Positions 1 to 8,984 of a stretch of DNA of 64,000 nucleotides are shown piece after piece. Made by a program: the position numbers and the translations under genes. Position 1 is the stretch's first letter. Each line of letters opens with the position of its first letter. The stretch covers positions 372,001 through 436,000 of the forward strand of contig NZ_CP016379.1 in the NCBI RefSeq assembly GCF_003991135.1. Direction: 5' to 3'. The notes under the pieces were generated by a model, which saw only the letters and a program-made list of their open reading frames with translations, did no database searches and was not told the DNA's origin. Origin of the DNA: Anoxybacter fermentans. Lineage in GTDB: Bacteria; Bacillota; Halanaerobiia; DY22613.

Positions 1-1047
1 ACTTATATGAGTATAGCAGCAAAAGCAGGTCTTCTTAAAGCCCGTCCAGATGAGAGACCTTTTGTGTTGACACGGGCCAGTTTTGCTGGAATTCAGCGTT
101 TTGCAGCAGTCTGGACGGGAGACAATAGGAGTTTCTGGGAACATATGGCCATGTCTATTCCCATGCTGACCACATTGGGATTAAGTGGTGTTACTTTCGC
201 CGGTGCTGATATCGGAGGCTTTGACTTTGATGCGAACCCCGAATTATTTGCTCGCTGGATCCAATTGGGAATTTGCTATCCATTCTGTCGAGTTCATAGT
301 GCTGTTCAGACTAGAGATCAAGAACCTTGGAGTTTTGGGCCCGAAGTTGAAAAAGTTGCTAAAGAGTACATCTCTTTACGATACCGTTTATTACCTTATC
401 TTTACAATCTCTTCTATCGTGCATCAATTACCGGTGAACCGATAATGCAGCCTTTATTATTCAGGTATCAGGATGATGAAAAAGTCCATAATTTAAATGA
501 TCAATTTATGTTGGGTGAGGCGATTATGGTAGCGCCGGTTCTTCATCCAGGGAAAGATTCCCGGGCTGTCTATCTACCGGAGGGAGAATGGTATGATTTC
601 CACACAGGTGAAAAATATTCTGGAAGACGTTCCATTCTTGTAGATGCTCCTTTGAGTAAGATGCCTATCTTTATCAAAGCAGGTTCTATTATTCCGATGT
701 ATCCGGTTGTCAACTACATTGGTGAGAAAGAGATTGAAGAACTTTCACTCCTAATTTATCCTGGGCCTGAAGCTGAGTATCTCTACTATGAAGATGATGG
801 TAAAAGTTTTGACTATTGGGAAGGTAAGTATAATCTGACCAGTTTTAAGGCTGAATTTGGTCATAAATCGGTTAATTTGACCATAGTTCCTCAAGTAAAT
901 GAATATGACTCACCCTTAAAGTATTATAAAATTATTTTGAAAGGTATGGCAGATTTAAATAAAGTTATGGTTAACGGTGTAGAAATAGAAGGAATCGTAG
1001 TGGATAATGATCTGGTTATTAAATTACCTGTTGATGAGAAATTTTAA
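1..1047 (+). CDS. alpha-glucosidase, GH31 (5' truncated by window edge)
   Basis: C-terminal half of a glycoside hydrolase family 31 enzyme that releases glucose from the non-reducing end of alpha-glucosides. The frame is open through base 1, so the ATG at 7 is internal and the N-terminal part, including the catalytic nucleophile motif, lies upstream of the window. Visible family signatures are RPFVLTRASFAG followed by AVWTGDN (the Asp is the expected acid/base), then SGVTFAGADIGGF, the long barrel helix with YRLLPYLYNLFY, and the C-terminal beta domains (GEWYDF, KAGSIIPMYP, YYEDDG). It sits immediately upstream of a maltose-type ABC transporter and a neopullulanase, so maltodextrin breakdown is the likely role. 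Whether it is secreted cannot be judged without the N-terminus. Confidence 0.93.
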   Translation, partial: TYMSIAAKAGLLKARPDERPFVLTRASFAGIQRFAAVWTGDNRSFWEHMAMSIPMLTTLGLSGVTFAGADIGGFDFDANPELFARWIQLGICYPFCRVHSAVQTRDQEPWSFGPEVEKVAKEYISLRYRLLPYLYNLFYRASITGEPIMQPLLFRYQDDEKVHNLNDQFMLGEAIMVAPVLHPGKDSRAVYLPEGEWYDFHTGEKYSGRRSILVDAPLSKMPIFIKAGSIIPMYPVVNYIGEKEIEELSLLIYPGPEAEYLYYEDDGKSFDYWEGKYNLTSFKAEFGHKSVNLTIVPQVNEYDSPLKYYKIILKGMADLNKVMVNGVEIEGIVVDNDLVIKLPVDEKF

Positions 1048-1166
1048 TTGGTTAAAAATATAAAAAACCTTATATTAGGAGGTGAAGGTAAGAGGGGGTA
1101 ATTTTAAAGTTTATTAATAAGGTTCAGGGTAATCAAAAAATAAAAATTTTAAGGAGGATGGATTTT

Positions 1167-2360
1167 ATGAAAAAGAGTTTAGTTTTGATGTTGGTATTAT
1201 TATTTACCCTGTCTGCTAATGCGTTTGCAACCAAATTAGTAATTTGGGAAAGTCCTGGCCCAGAAACCGAATTCATTAATTCTGTAAAAGATGAATTTAC
1301 TGCTGAAACCGGTATTGAAATTGAAGTAGTAGGTATTGACCAATTGAGCCAGGCTGACAAATTAGCTCTGGATGGTCCAGCAGGTAAAGGTGCTGATATT
1401 GTTGTTTGGCCTCATGACCGGATTGGTAAAGCTGTTATGCAAGGTATCATTGCTCCTCTGGATGTAACTGAGGAGGATTTGAGCCCTTATATTGAATCTG
1501 CTGTTGATGCTATGAGATATGGCGGTAAAGTTTATGGTATTCCATACGCTATGGAAACTGTTGCTCTGATTTACAACAAAGATCTTCTGCCTGTAGTTCC
1601 AAACACTATGGAGTCTCTGTTTACCATTGCTAAAGAGCTGACCGATGGTGAACAATATGGTTTCTTGTATGATATCAATAACTTCTATTTCAGCTATGGT
1701 TTCTTAAGCGGTTATGGTGCATATGTATTTAAAGAAACAGAAAATGGTCTGAATGTAGAAGATATTGGTTTAGCCAATGAAGGTGCAATCGAAGGCGCAA
1801 AATTATTGCTGAGATTCCGTAAAGAAGGTCTGATTCCAGAAGGTACCGACTATAGTGTTGCTGACGGTCTCTTCAAAGAAGGTAAAGTTGCTGCTATCAT
1901 CAATGGTCCATGGGCATTTGCTGAGTACAAAAAAGCTGGTGTAAATTACGGTATTGCTCCATTACCAAAGCTTTCTAACGGTGAATATCCACAAACCTTT
2001 ATTGGTGTAAAAGGTTACTATATTAGTGCGTTCAGTGAAAATAAAGATGCTGCTTTGAAGTTTATCCTCTGGTTAACCAACAAGAAAAATGCTTACAGAC
2101 ATTATAAAATGAACGCTATTATTCCAACTCATAAAGAAGTTCTGGCAATGCCTGAATTCAAGCAAAACGAAGACTTCCTGGCATTTGCTACTCAAGCAAG
2201 CCGTGGTGTACCAATGCCAAACGTTCCTGAAATGATGCAAGTATGGGAACCAATGGCTAATGCTCTAACTTACATCCTGAAAGAAGAAGCTACTCCAGAG
2301 GTAGCTTTAGAACTGGCTGTAGAGCAAATTCTCGAAAATATCTGGGAAATGAAGAACTAA
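1167..2360 (+). CDS. malE: maltose/maltodextrin ABC transporter substrate-binding protein (MalE-like)
   Basis: Periplasmic-type family 1 extracellular solute-binding protein of about 397 residues. The start at 1167 is chosen because AAGGAGG at 1151-1157 is nine bases upstream; an ATG at 1158 overlaps that site. Residues 1-21 form a signal peptide ending in SANAFA, with no lipobox cysteine. The mature protein has MalE-type features: TKLVIWESPGPE, ADIVVWPHDRIGKAVMQG, GIPYAMETVALIYNKDLL, a hinge near AAIINGPWAF, and the C-terminal NVPEMMQVWEP. It is followed by malF and malG permeases, so it is the binding component of that importer. Codon choice is strongly biased to GGT/GCT/GAA, as expected for a very highly expressed protein. 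The sugar bound is inferred from neighbours. Confidence 0.9.
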   Translation: MKKSLVLMLVLLFTLSANAFATKLVIWESPGPETEFINSVKDEFTAETGIEIEVVGIDQLSQADKLALDGPAGKGADIVVWPHDRIGKAVMQGIIAPLDVTEEDLSPYIESAVDAMRYGGKVYGIPYAMETVALIYNKDLLPVVPNTMESLFTIAKELTDGEQYGFLYDINNFYFSYGFLSGYGAYVFKETENGLNVEDIGLANEGAIEGAKLLLRFRKEGLIPEGTDYSVADGLFKEGKVAAIINGPWAFAEYKKAGVNYGIAPLPKLSNGEYPQTFIGVKGYYISAFSENKDAALKFILWLTNKKNAYRHYKMNAIIPTHKEVLAMPEFKQNEDFLAFATQASRGVPMPNVPEMMQVWEPMANALTYILKEEATPEVALELAVEQILENIWEMKN

Positions 2361-2375
2361 GAAAGACCATAGTTT

Positions 2376-2416
2376 AAAGATACATTCACACACTTAAAGT
2401 GTGTGAATGTATCTTT
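2376..2416 (+). terminator. malE-malF intercistronic hairpin
   Basis: A perfect 19-bp inverted repeat (2376-2394 and 2398-2416) with a 3-base loop, just after the malE stop. Only four T follow, so it is a poor full terminator. It more likely protects malE mRNA or partly terminates, giving more binding protein than permease. Confidence 0.75.
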
Positions 2417-2477
2417 TCAATGAATTGATTTTAAAAGTTATTTTTATCAATTGATTGAAAAAGAGAGGTGCTTAAGG

Positions 2478-3791
2478 ATGTCACCGCAGGTTAATCCAGT
2501 AGAGGTAAGTGAAACAAAAACAGGTATTAGACGTTATATTGCTGCTATTTTATCAGCGATTTTTATGGGCTTAGGTCAGATTTTTAATGGCCAAATTATA
2601 AAAGGTATTGGTTTTGCCCTCTTTTATTTTTCGGCATTGTTTCAGGGATATGAATTCTGGAAGTATTCATATTGGGGAATTACTACTTTAGGAGAAGTAC
2701 CAGGAGAACACCATTCATTGGTTATTTTGATTAAAAGTCTTGTTGGATTAATTTTATTTTTGATGGTATTTGGGATTTATATATTTAATATAGTTGATGC
2801 CTATAAAAATGGCAAATTACGAGATCAGGGAAAACAAGTACCTGGAATTAAGAAAACTTTTAAGAATATTGTTGAACATGGTTATGCTTTTTTATATCTT
2901 TCTCCAGGGATGATTTTCTTGCTCCTGGTTACAGTTTTACCTTTGATCTTTACGACACTGATTGCATTTACAAACTATGATTTATATCATTCGCCTCCAG
3001 GAAAATTGTTGGAATGGGTTGGATTTACTAATTTTAAAAAGATATGGACTTTTGGTTCCTGGAAGAAGACATTTTTGACTGTATTTTCCTGGACCATTGT
3101 CTGGACTGTTTTATCAACTTTTAGCTGTTTTGGATTAGGACTTTTAGTTGCTCTGGTATTGAATCAAAAGGATATAAAGGGAGCAAAAATCTGGAGAACT
3201 ATTTTAATTTTGCCCTGGGCTGTTCCAGCGGTTGTATCCATTCTAATCTGGTCAGGTCTTTTTAACACAAACTTTGGACCTATTAATGAATTGTTAGCGT
3301 TCTTTAACATTGAGCGTATTCACTGGTTGGAAGACCCCTTCTGGGCTAAAGTTGCCGTTTTGATTGTAAATCTCTGGCTAGGTTTTCCCTTCAGTATGGC
3401 TCTCTGTACAGGAATTTTGCAGGGAATTCCCCAGGATGTATATGAAGCGGCAGTGGTGGATGGAGCAAATCCTTTCCAAAAATTTTGGAAGATTACCTTA
3501 CCGCTGGTACTTTATTCTACTGCACCGCTGTTAATCATGCAGATGGCGTATAACTTTAATAACTTTAATGTAATATATCTCTTTAATCAGGGTAATCCAC
3601 CCATTTTGGGATTAAGGGGTGCTGGTGGTACGGATATTCTCATTTCCTGGGTATTTAAACTGACCCTGAATAAATTGAAGTATAACTATGCTGCAGCATT
3701 ATCATTGATTATCTTTATTATTGTAGCTGGATTTAGTATTTATAACTTTACAAGGACCCGTTCTTTCAAAGAGGAGGATATGATGCAATGA
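2478..3791 (+). CDS. malF: maltodextrin ABC transporter permease (MalF-like)
   Basis: Inner-membrane permease of about 437 residues. The ATG at 2478 is preferred over the upstream TTG at 2451 because GAGAGGTG at 2463-2470 is correctly spaced. As in several thermophile MalF proteins, there is an N-terminal extra membrane domain (residues about 15-110: IAAILSAIFMGLGQIFNGQ, then further hydrophobic segments) before the transport core. The core carries the BPD transporter signature EAAVVDGANPFQKFWKITLP near residue 323, which docks to the ATPase. The gene overlaps the next permease by four bases, indicating translational coupling. No ATPase gene is nearby. Confidence 0.92.
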   Translation: MSPQVNPVEVSETKTGIRRYIAAILSAIFMGLGQIFNGQIIKGIGFALFYFSALFQGYEFWKYSYWGITTLGEVPGEHHSLVILIKSLVGLILFLMVFGIYIFNIVDAYKNGKLRDQGKQVPGIKKTFKNIVEHGYAFLYLSPGMIFLLLVTVLPLIFTTLIAFTNYDLYHSPPGKLLEWVGFTNFKKIWTFGSWKKTFLTVFSWTIVWTVLSTFSCFGLGLLVALVLNQKDIKGAKIWRTILILPWAVPAVVSILIWSGLFNTNFGPINELLAFFNIERIHWLEDPFWAKVAVLIVNLWLGFPFSMALCTGILQGIPQDVYEAAVVDGANPFQKFWKITLPLVLYSTAPLLIMQMAYNFNNFNVIYLFNQGNPPILGLRGAGGTDILISWVFKLTLNKLKYNYAAALSLIIFIIVAGFSIYNFTRTRSFKEEDMMQ

Positions 3792-4636
3792 TTAGAAATC
3801 AAAAATTTTTAAAAGTCATTCGATTAACATTAACCTACATTTTTTTGCTCATAATGGTTTGTGTAACAGTATATCCTATCCTCTGGTTGATTGGAGCATC
3901 TTTTAATACCGGGGATAGCTTATACAGTTCAACAATGTTTCCTAAAAATCCAACACTGGATCACTACCGGGAACTGATGAATAACCCGGATTATCCATTC
4001 TATAGATGGTATTGGAATACTATAAAAGTGGCTGCTATGACAGCTATTTTGGGACTTGTACTCTGTTCTTTGACAGCTTATGCGTATTCCCGGTTCCGCT
4101 TTCCAGGCCGTAAATATGGTTTGATGACTATGTTGGTCATCCAGATGTTTCCATCATTTATGAATATGGTGGCTCTGTATGTACTATTAAATATGGCAGG
4201 TCTTTTAGATTCACATCTCGGTCTGGTATTGGTATATGCTGGAACCAGTATTCCTTTTAACACCTGGATATTAAAAGGATATTTTGATACCATTCCAAAA
4301 TCTTTAGAAGAGGCTGCTTTGATTGATGGAGCAAGTAGAAGTACAATTTTCTGGAGAATCATGATACCACTGTCTGCTCCAGTTCTTGCTGTAATTACAA
4401 TATTCCACTTTGTAATTCCATTTGGTGATTTTATACTTGCTCGACTTTTGTTAACATCTGTTAATAAGTACACATTAACTGTTGGATTATTTACACTGAT
4501 TAGTAATAATTTTGGAAAAAACTGGACAACATTTACTGCTGGTGCACTGTTGATGGCAATTCCAATTGTAATACTTTATTTGTCACTACAAAAATATTTC
4601 ATATCCGGTTTGACCAAAGGTGCAACCAAAGGATAA
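3788..4636 (+). CDS. malG: maltodextrin ABC transporter permease (MalG-like)
   Basis: Second permease of the importer, 282 residues, with six predicted membrane segments. It starts in an ATGA overlap with malF. The ATPase-docking EAA loop reads EEAALIDGASRSTIFWRI near residue 174, followed by the typical proline-rich PLSAPVLAV. The C-terminus LQKYFISGLTKGATKG is characteristic of MalG-type subunits. It pairs with the MalF subunit to form the channel for sugar delivered by the MalE-like protein. The energising ATPase must be encoded elsewhere. Confidence 0.93.
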   Translation: MIRNQKFLKVIRLTLTYIFLLIMVCVTVYPILWLIGASFNTGDSLYSSTMFPKNPTLDHYRELMNNPDYPFYRWYWNTIKVAAMTAILGLVLCSLTAYAYSRFRFPGRKYGLMTMLVIQMFPSFMNMVALYVLLNMAGLLDSHLGLVLVYAGTSIPFNTWILKGYFDTIPKSLEEAALIDGASRSTIFWRIMIPLSAPVLAVITIFHFVIPFGDFILARLLLTSVNKYTLTVGLFTLISNNFGKNWTTFTAGALLMAIPIVILYLSLQKYFISGLTKGATKG

Positions 4637-4657
4637 TAACAGAAGGAGGAAAATTTG

Positions 4658-6418
4658 GTGCTACGTGAAGCAATTTTTCATCAAGCAGGAGGAGCTTATG
4701 CATACCCAATAGCTAAGGATACATTAATGATTCAATTGAGAGCTGCAAAAGATGATTTAAAAGTGGTTTATTTAATTTACGGTGATCGGTATTGTGGAAC
4801 TGATCCGGTAGATCGGGTTATTATGGAAAAATATGCTAGTGATCAACTATTTGATTATTACCGGGCCAAGGTGCAGATAAAGACCCGCACTTTCCGATAT
4901 ATATTCTTATTGGATGATGGAAAAGAAAGATACTGGTATAATGAATTCGGTTTTAGTAAATGCCGTCCATTAGGATATCATTCGGGATATTTTCAATATC
5001 CTTATATTGCAGAAAGAGATTTTTTTGAGATTCCCGACTGGGTACAGGATGCTGTAGTCTATTCGATTTTTCCAGATCGATTTTTTAATGGTGATAAAAC
5101 TAATGACCCCACGACTGTACGGGAATGGGGTGAGAAGCCTACATCGCAAATGGACCTGTACGGTGGTGATCTGGCAGGGGTGTTAGCCAAACTTCCATAT
5201 CTGGAAAAGCTTGGGGTTAACACCCTGTATCTGACACCGATTTTTAAATCTCCCACCAGCCATAAATATGACACCACCGATTATTTTGAAATAGATCCTC
5301 ATTTTGGAGATAAGGAGCTTTTCCGTAAGCTGATCAATGAATGTCATAAACGTGGGATGAGAGTTATTTTAGATGCTGTTTTCAATCATTGTGGATATGA
5401 GTTTGCTCCATTTCAGGATGTAATTAAAAATGGAACTAAATCAAAGTATTGGGATTGGTTTTATATAAAGGATTATCCTATTACCACTGATCCAGTGAAT
5501 TATGAAACCTTTGCCCGGAATGTCTGGCGGATGCCAAAATTAAGACATGCTAATCCGGAAGTTAAAGAATATCTTTTACAGGTTGGTGAGTATTGGGTAA
5601 GGGAATTTGATATTGATGGCTGGAGATTAGATGTTGCTAATGAGATTGATCATGCCTTCTGGAGAGAATTCCGTACTCGATTGAGAGCCATTAAGCCCGA
5701 TCTCTATATTATAGGTGAGGTCTGGCATCATGCAGGAGCTTATCTTTTGGGCGATCAGTTTGATGCTGTTATGAACTATCCTTTCCGGGAAGCGGTTATC
5801 GGATTTTTTGGTGAAAGGACTTTAAGTGTAGATGCTTTTGATGAACGGTTGACCATAAACCGGGTGACCTATCCTAAGCAGGCGGTAGATGCCGCCTGGA
5901 ATTTGCTGGGTAGTCATGATACAGAGCGAATTTTGACCAGGTTTAAAGGTAATAAAAAGGCGTTAAAGTTGGCTGTTACTTTTCAGATGACATATCAGGG
6001 TGTGCCTTTTATATACTATGGTGATGAAATAGGTCTTGAGGGCGGAAATGATCCGGACTGCCGCCGCTGCATGCCCTGGGATGAAGAAGAACAGGATCTG
6101 AATCTCTTTAACCATTACCGGAAATTGATTCAAATCCGTCGCAAGTATGAAGCCTTACGTAAAGGTGAGTTCCGCACGATTTATAAAGATGAAGCTACCG
6201 GTATCTACATTTTTGAACGTTATACAGAAAATGAGCGGGTTTTAGTGATTATAAATAATGGTTTAAAGGAAGAAGAAGTAAAGATTGATCTAAAAAGTCT
6301 AGGATTTGATCCTACCAAAACTGTTCAGGAACTACTTCGTAATGAGATTATAAAAACAGAAGATGGATTGCTGAATCTAACTGTAGAAGCAGTAGAGGCA
6401 GCAATTCTGGTTCAGTAA
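4658..6418 (+). CDS. neopullulanase/cyclomaltodextrinase-type alpha-amylase (GH13)
   Basis: Cytoplasmic GH13 hydrolase of about 586 residues acting on maltodextrins, cyclodextrins or pullulan. No signal peptide. Start: AAGGAGG at 4643-4649 best fits the GTG at 4658 (a TTG at 4655 is also possible). An N-terminal CBM34-like domain (about 1-125) precedes the barrel, which opens with DAVVYSIFPDRFFNGD. The four GH13 regions are visible: DAVFNHCG (about 238), GWRLDVANE (nucleophile Asp about 325), GEVWH (acid/base Glu about 353) and LLGSHDTERI (transition-state Asp about 420). The N-domain and the VANEID context point to the GH13_20 group. It follows malG by 21 bp, so imported oligosaccharides are probably cut inside the cell. 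Confidence 0.93.
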   Translation: MLREAIFHQAGGAYAYPIAKDTLMIQLRAAKDDLKVVYLIYGDRYCGTDPVDRVIMEKYASDQLFDYYRAKVQIKTRTFRYIFLLDDGKERYWYNEFGFSKCRPLGYHSGYFQYPYIAERDFFEIPDWVQDAVVYSIFPDRFFNGDKTNDPTTVREWGEKPTSQMDLYGGDLAGVLAKLPYLEKLGVNTLYLTPIFKSPTSHKYDTTDYFEIDPHFGDKELFRKLINECHKRGMRVILDAVFNHCGYEFAPFQDVIKNGTKSKYWDWFYIKDYPITTDPVNYETFARNVWRMPKLRHANPEVKEYLLQVGEYWVREFDIDGWRLDVANEIDHAFWREFRTRLRAIKPDLYIIGEVWHHAGAYLLGDQFDAVMNYPFREAVIGFFGERTLSVDAFDERLTINRVTYPKQAVDAAWNLLGSHDTERILTRFKGNKKALKLAVTFQMTYQGVPFIYYGDEIGLEGGNDPDCRRCMPWDEEEQDLNLFNHYRKLIQIRRKYEALRKGEFRTIYKDEATGIYIFERYTENERVLVIINNGLKEEEVKIDLKSLGFDPTKTVQELLRNEIIKTEDGLLNLTVEAVEAAILVQ

Positions 6419-6423
6419 GCAAA

Positions 6424-6460
6424 CAAAACCTATCATTCAGTGTTGGATGATAGGTTTTTT
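6424..6460 (+). terminator. rho-independent terminator after the GH13 gene
   Basis: AAAACCTATCAT pairs with ATGATAGGTTTT, followed by a T run. It closes the maltodextrin operon. Confidence 0.85.
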
Positions 6461-6486
6461 AACTTTTAAGTGCTAATTCTCTCACC

Positions 6487-6515
6487 TTGCAGTTTGTTTA
6501 ATACTGTATTATAAT
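6487..6515 (+). promoter_or_regulatory. putative sigma-A promoter for uvrC
   Basis: TTGCAG (6487-6492) and TATAAT (6510-6515) are separated by 17 bases, about 50 bp upstream of uvrC. The -10 is perfect and the -35 is weak. Confidence 0.5.
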
Positions 6516-6566
6516 AAAATTATGTAACAGTAATAATGATAATGATTCTTAGTAAGGTGATGACAG

Positions 6567-8402
6567 ATGAATTTAACTGAAAAGCTAAAGATTCTTCCAG
6601 GACAGCCTGGAGTATATCTTTTAAAGGATAAATATGGTGAGATTATTTATGTGGGAAAAGCTAAGGTCTTGCGGAACCGAGTTCGTTCCTATTTTCAGGA
6701 TTCCCGGCATCATACCTATAAAACACATATATTAAAAAAGCATATATATGATTTTGACTATATAGTGACTGATTCGGAAGTAGAAGCATTAATTCTTGAA
6801 GCTAATCTGATTAAAAAACACCAGCCTAAGTTTAATATCCGTCTTAAAGATGATAAAACTTATCCATATATTAAAGTTACCATCAATGAAGATTTTCCAG
6901 GAATTTTTAAGACACGGTTAATAAAAAAGGATGGTGCTCGTTATTTTGGCCCGTATGCTGATGTGGATGCAGTTTACAAGACTCTGAGGATTCTTAAAAA
7001 AATTTTTCCCATCCGGATGTGCAAAAAGAAGATAAAGGATGGGAAATTTGAAGATAGGGCATGTCTGAATTACTATATTAAAAAATGTCCCGGGCCATGC
7101 ATAGGAGCTATTTCCCAAAAAGATTATAGACAGATTGTAAATGAAGTAATTTTATTTTTAGAGGGGAAGGCTGATAAATTGATCCGGGATTTGGAGGAGA
7201 GAATGAATAAAGCTGCTCAGGAACTGGATTTTGAAAAAGCGGCCTTTTACCGTGATTCAATTCGAGCTATTGAAAAGGTTACTCAGAATCAGAAAGTAGT
7301 AACTGAGGATTTGATGGACCGGGATGTGGTGGCTGTTGCAGTTGAAGATGATAGGGCCTGTTTACAGGTGATGATCATACGTAAGGGACGCTTATTGGGC
7401 CAGGAACATTTCATTATGGAAGGAACAGCCGAAGAAGAATTGGGAGAAGTTATGTCTGCTTTTATCAAACAATATTATTTGAACCAACCTATTTTGCCGA
7501 AGGAGATTCTTTTAGAGATTGAGCTCAGTGAAGAACAAACCATAAGTGAGTGGCTTAAAGACGTAGCTGGGCGAAAGGTTAAACTTCATGTGCCCAAACG
7601 TGGGCTAAAAAAGCAGCTTGTAGAGATGGCTCACAAAAATGCTAAGGAAAATCTGAAGAAAGAGAGGATAAAGGAAGCTTATGCTTTAAATAAGCCTCTT
7701 AAGGGTGTAAAAGAATTGCAGGATTATCTGGGGCTGAAGAGACCTCCTATACGGATTGAGGGCTTTGATATTTCACATATTCAGGGGACAGATACGGTGG
7801 CATCAATGGTAGTCTTTGAGAATGGTCAGCCAAAAAAAGAAGACTATCGCCGCTTTAAAATCCGTTCTACTGAAGGAAGTCCTGATGATTTTGCCAGTAT
7901 GAAAGAGGTGGTAAGCCGCCGCTATCGCCGGGTTTTGGAAGAAGGACAGAAGATGCCTGATTTAATCATCATTGACGGTGGTAAAGGCCAGCTTAATGCC
8001 GCTGTAGCTGTTTTAAAGGAATTGGGCATTAATATTAAAGATCAATCTATCATTGGACTTGCGAAAAGAGAGGAAGAGGTTTTTTTACCGGGCCAGTCTG
8101 ATCCAATTCTCTTGCCTCGTCATTCGGAAGCTTTATATCTAATTCAGCGGGTACGGGATGAAGCCCATAGGTTTGCAGTAAATTATCATCGTCAGCTCCG
8201 TACCAGGCGGCTAACCCATACTCTTTTAGATGAGATTCCGGGTATAGGACCCAAACGCCGGCAGGCATTGCTTCAACATTTTGGTTCATTGGAAAAAATT
8301 CGTTCTGCCACCATTGAGGAGTTTTGTCAGGTGGAAGGAATAAGTGAAAAAACCGCTGAGACTATTCGAAAATTCCTGGATTCTCATTTTTTAGCTGATT
8401 AA
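6567..8402 (+). CDS. uvrC: UvrABC system protein C (excinuclease)
   Basis: Subunit C of nucleotide excision repair, which makes both incisions around a lesion bound by UvrB. 611 residues, normal length. Domains in order: GIY-YIG nuclease (residues about 13-90, with GVYLLKDKYGEIIYVGKAK), a cysteine-containing stretch (CLNYYIKKCPGPC), a UVR motif that binds UvrB (about 198-232, DFEKAAFYRDSIRAIE), the RNase H-like C-terminal nuclease (GFDISHIQGTDTVASMVVF, IIDGGKGQL) and a helix-hairpin-helix pair near the end (IPGIGPKRRQALLQHFGS). Its own promoter and terminator suggest a monocistronic gene. A palindromic element begins directly behind the stop codon. Confidence 0.97.
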   Translation: MNLTEKLKILPGQPGVYLLKDKYGEIIYVGKAKVLRNRVRSYFQDSRHHTYKTHILKKHIYDFDYIVTDSEVEALILEANLIKKHQPKFNIRLKDDKTYPYIKVTINEDFPGIFKTRLIKKDGARYFGPYADVDAVYKTLRILKKIFPIRMCKKKIKDGKFEDRACLNYYIKKCPGPCIGAISQKDYRQIVNEVILFLEGKADKLIRDLEERMNKAAQELDFEKAAFYRDSIRAIEKVTQNQKVVTEDLMDRDVVAVAVEDDRACLQVMIIRKGRLLGQEHFIMEGTAEEELGEVMSAFIKQYYLNQPILPKEILLEIELSEEQTISEWLKDVAGRKVKLHVPKRGLKKQLVEMAHKNAKENLKKERIKEAYALNKPLKGVKELQDYLGLKRPPIRIEGFDISHIQGTDTVASMVVFENGQPKKEDYRRFKIRSTEGSPDDFASMKEVVSRRYRRVLEEGQKMPDLIIIDGGKGQLNAAVAVLKELGINIKDQSIIGLAKREEEVFLPGQSDPILLPRHSEALYLIQRVRDEAHRFAVNYHRQLRTRRLTHTLLDEIPGIGPKRRQALLQHFGSLEKIRSATIEEFCQVEGISEKTAETIRKFLDSHFLAD

Positions 8403-8403
8403 T

Positions 8404-8625
8404 GATTTTACTGCAAAAAGCTGATTTTTTACTTTAAAAGAAATTTTTCTAACCATCTAGAGTTCTATTTCAGTCGAAATAAGGCATACTAATCAAAGGG
8501 TCCTACTGGCCCTTGATTAGCTCATCACATCCTGTGCTGAGACCTTATTTCGACTGAAATCTCACTAAGATGGTTAAACTAAAAATTTCTATGTTGCTTA
8601 AAATTAACTTTTTGCAGTTTAATCA
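8404..8625 (+). repeat. palindromic element R1 (full-length, forward)
   Basis: Long imperfect inverted repeat of about 222 bp. The ends are ACTGCAAAAAGCTGATTTT and AAAATTAACTTTTTGCAGT. Inside are a second palindrome (TTTCAGTCGAAATAAGG / CCTTATTTCGACTGAAA) and an apical hairpin (CTAATCAAAGGG... / ...CCCTTGATTAG). It starts two bases after the uvrC stop. Member of the family described in the findings. Confidence 0.9.
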
Positions 8626-8670
8626 TTAATTAAATTGCAATTCGGAATTGACAGAGATTTAACTAGAATT

Positions 8671-8697
8671 CCTCCTAATTTTAGGAGGATTTTGCTT
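8671..8697 (+). terminator. putative terminator downstream of R1
   Basis: CCTCCTAA pairs with TTAGGAGG and is followed by a T-rich tail. It may be the original uvrC terminator, separated from the gene by element R1. Confidence 0.55.
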
Positions 8698-8722
8698 TTA
8701 AAAATGGAACAAATAATAATAG

Positions 8723-8855
8723 TGATTTTACTGTAAAAGGCTAATTTTGCGTTCTAAAAGAAATTTTTCGAACCATCTAAAGTTTGATCTCACTAAGATG
8801 GTTAAACTAAAAATTTCTATAGTTCTCAAAATTAGCTTTTTGCAGTTTAATTATA
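8723..8855 (+). repeat. palindromic element R2 (short, forward)
   Basis: Short 133-bp form with the same terminal arms as R1 but without the middle palindrome: the left arm goes directly from AAGTTTGAT to CTCACTAAGATGG. The remaining intergenic DNA from R2 to 8970 is AT-rich and shows no other feature apart from the start region of the next gene. Confidence 0.88.
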
Positions 8856-8984
8856 ATAGTTTGATTTTTTTGAAATTAGAGAAAAAAGAAAGAGGAAAAT
8901 TAGAATTTATGGTGAATTATTAATATTGCGGGTTTCTTATAGTGAGGGAATTGTTATTTATTAGAAGGGTAGGTGGAATTATTA

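Noticed and set aside
1082-1117. Eleven-codon leader peptide upstream of malE
   Set aside because: The GTG start overlaps its only possible ribosome site, and no attenuator pairing linked to it is convincing.
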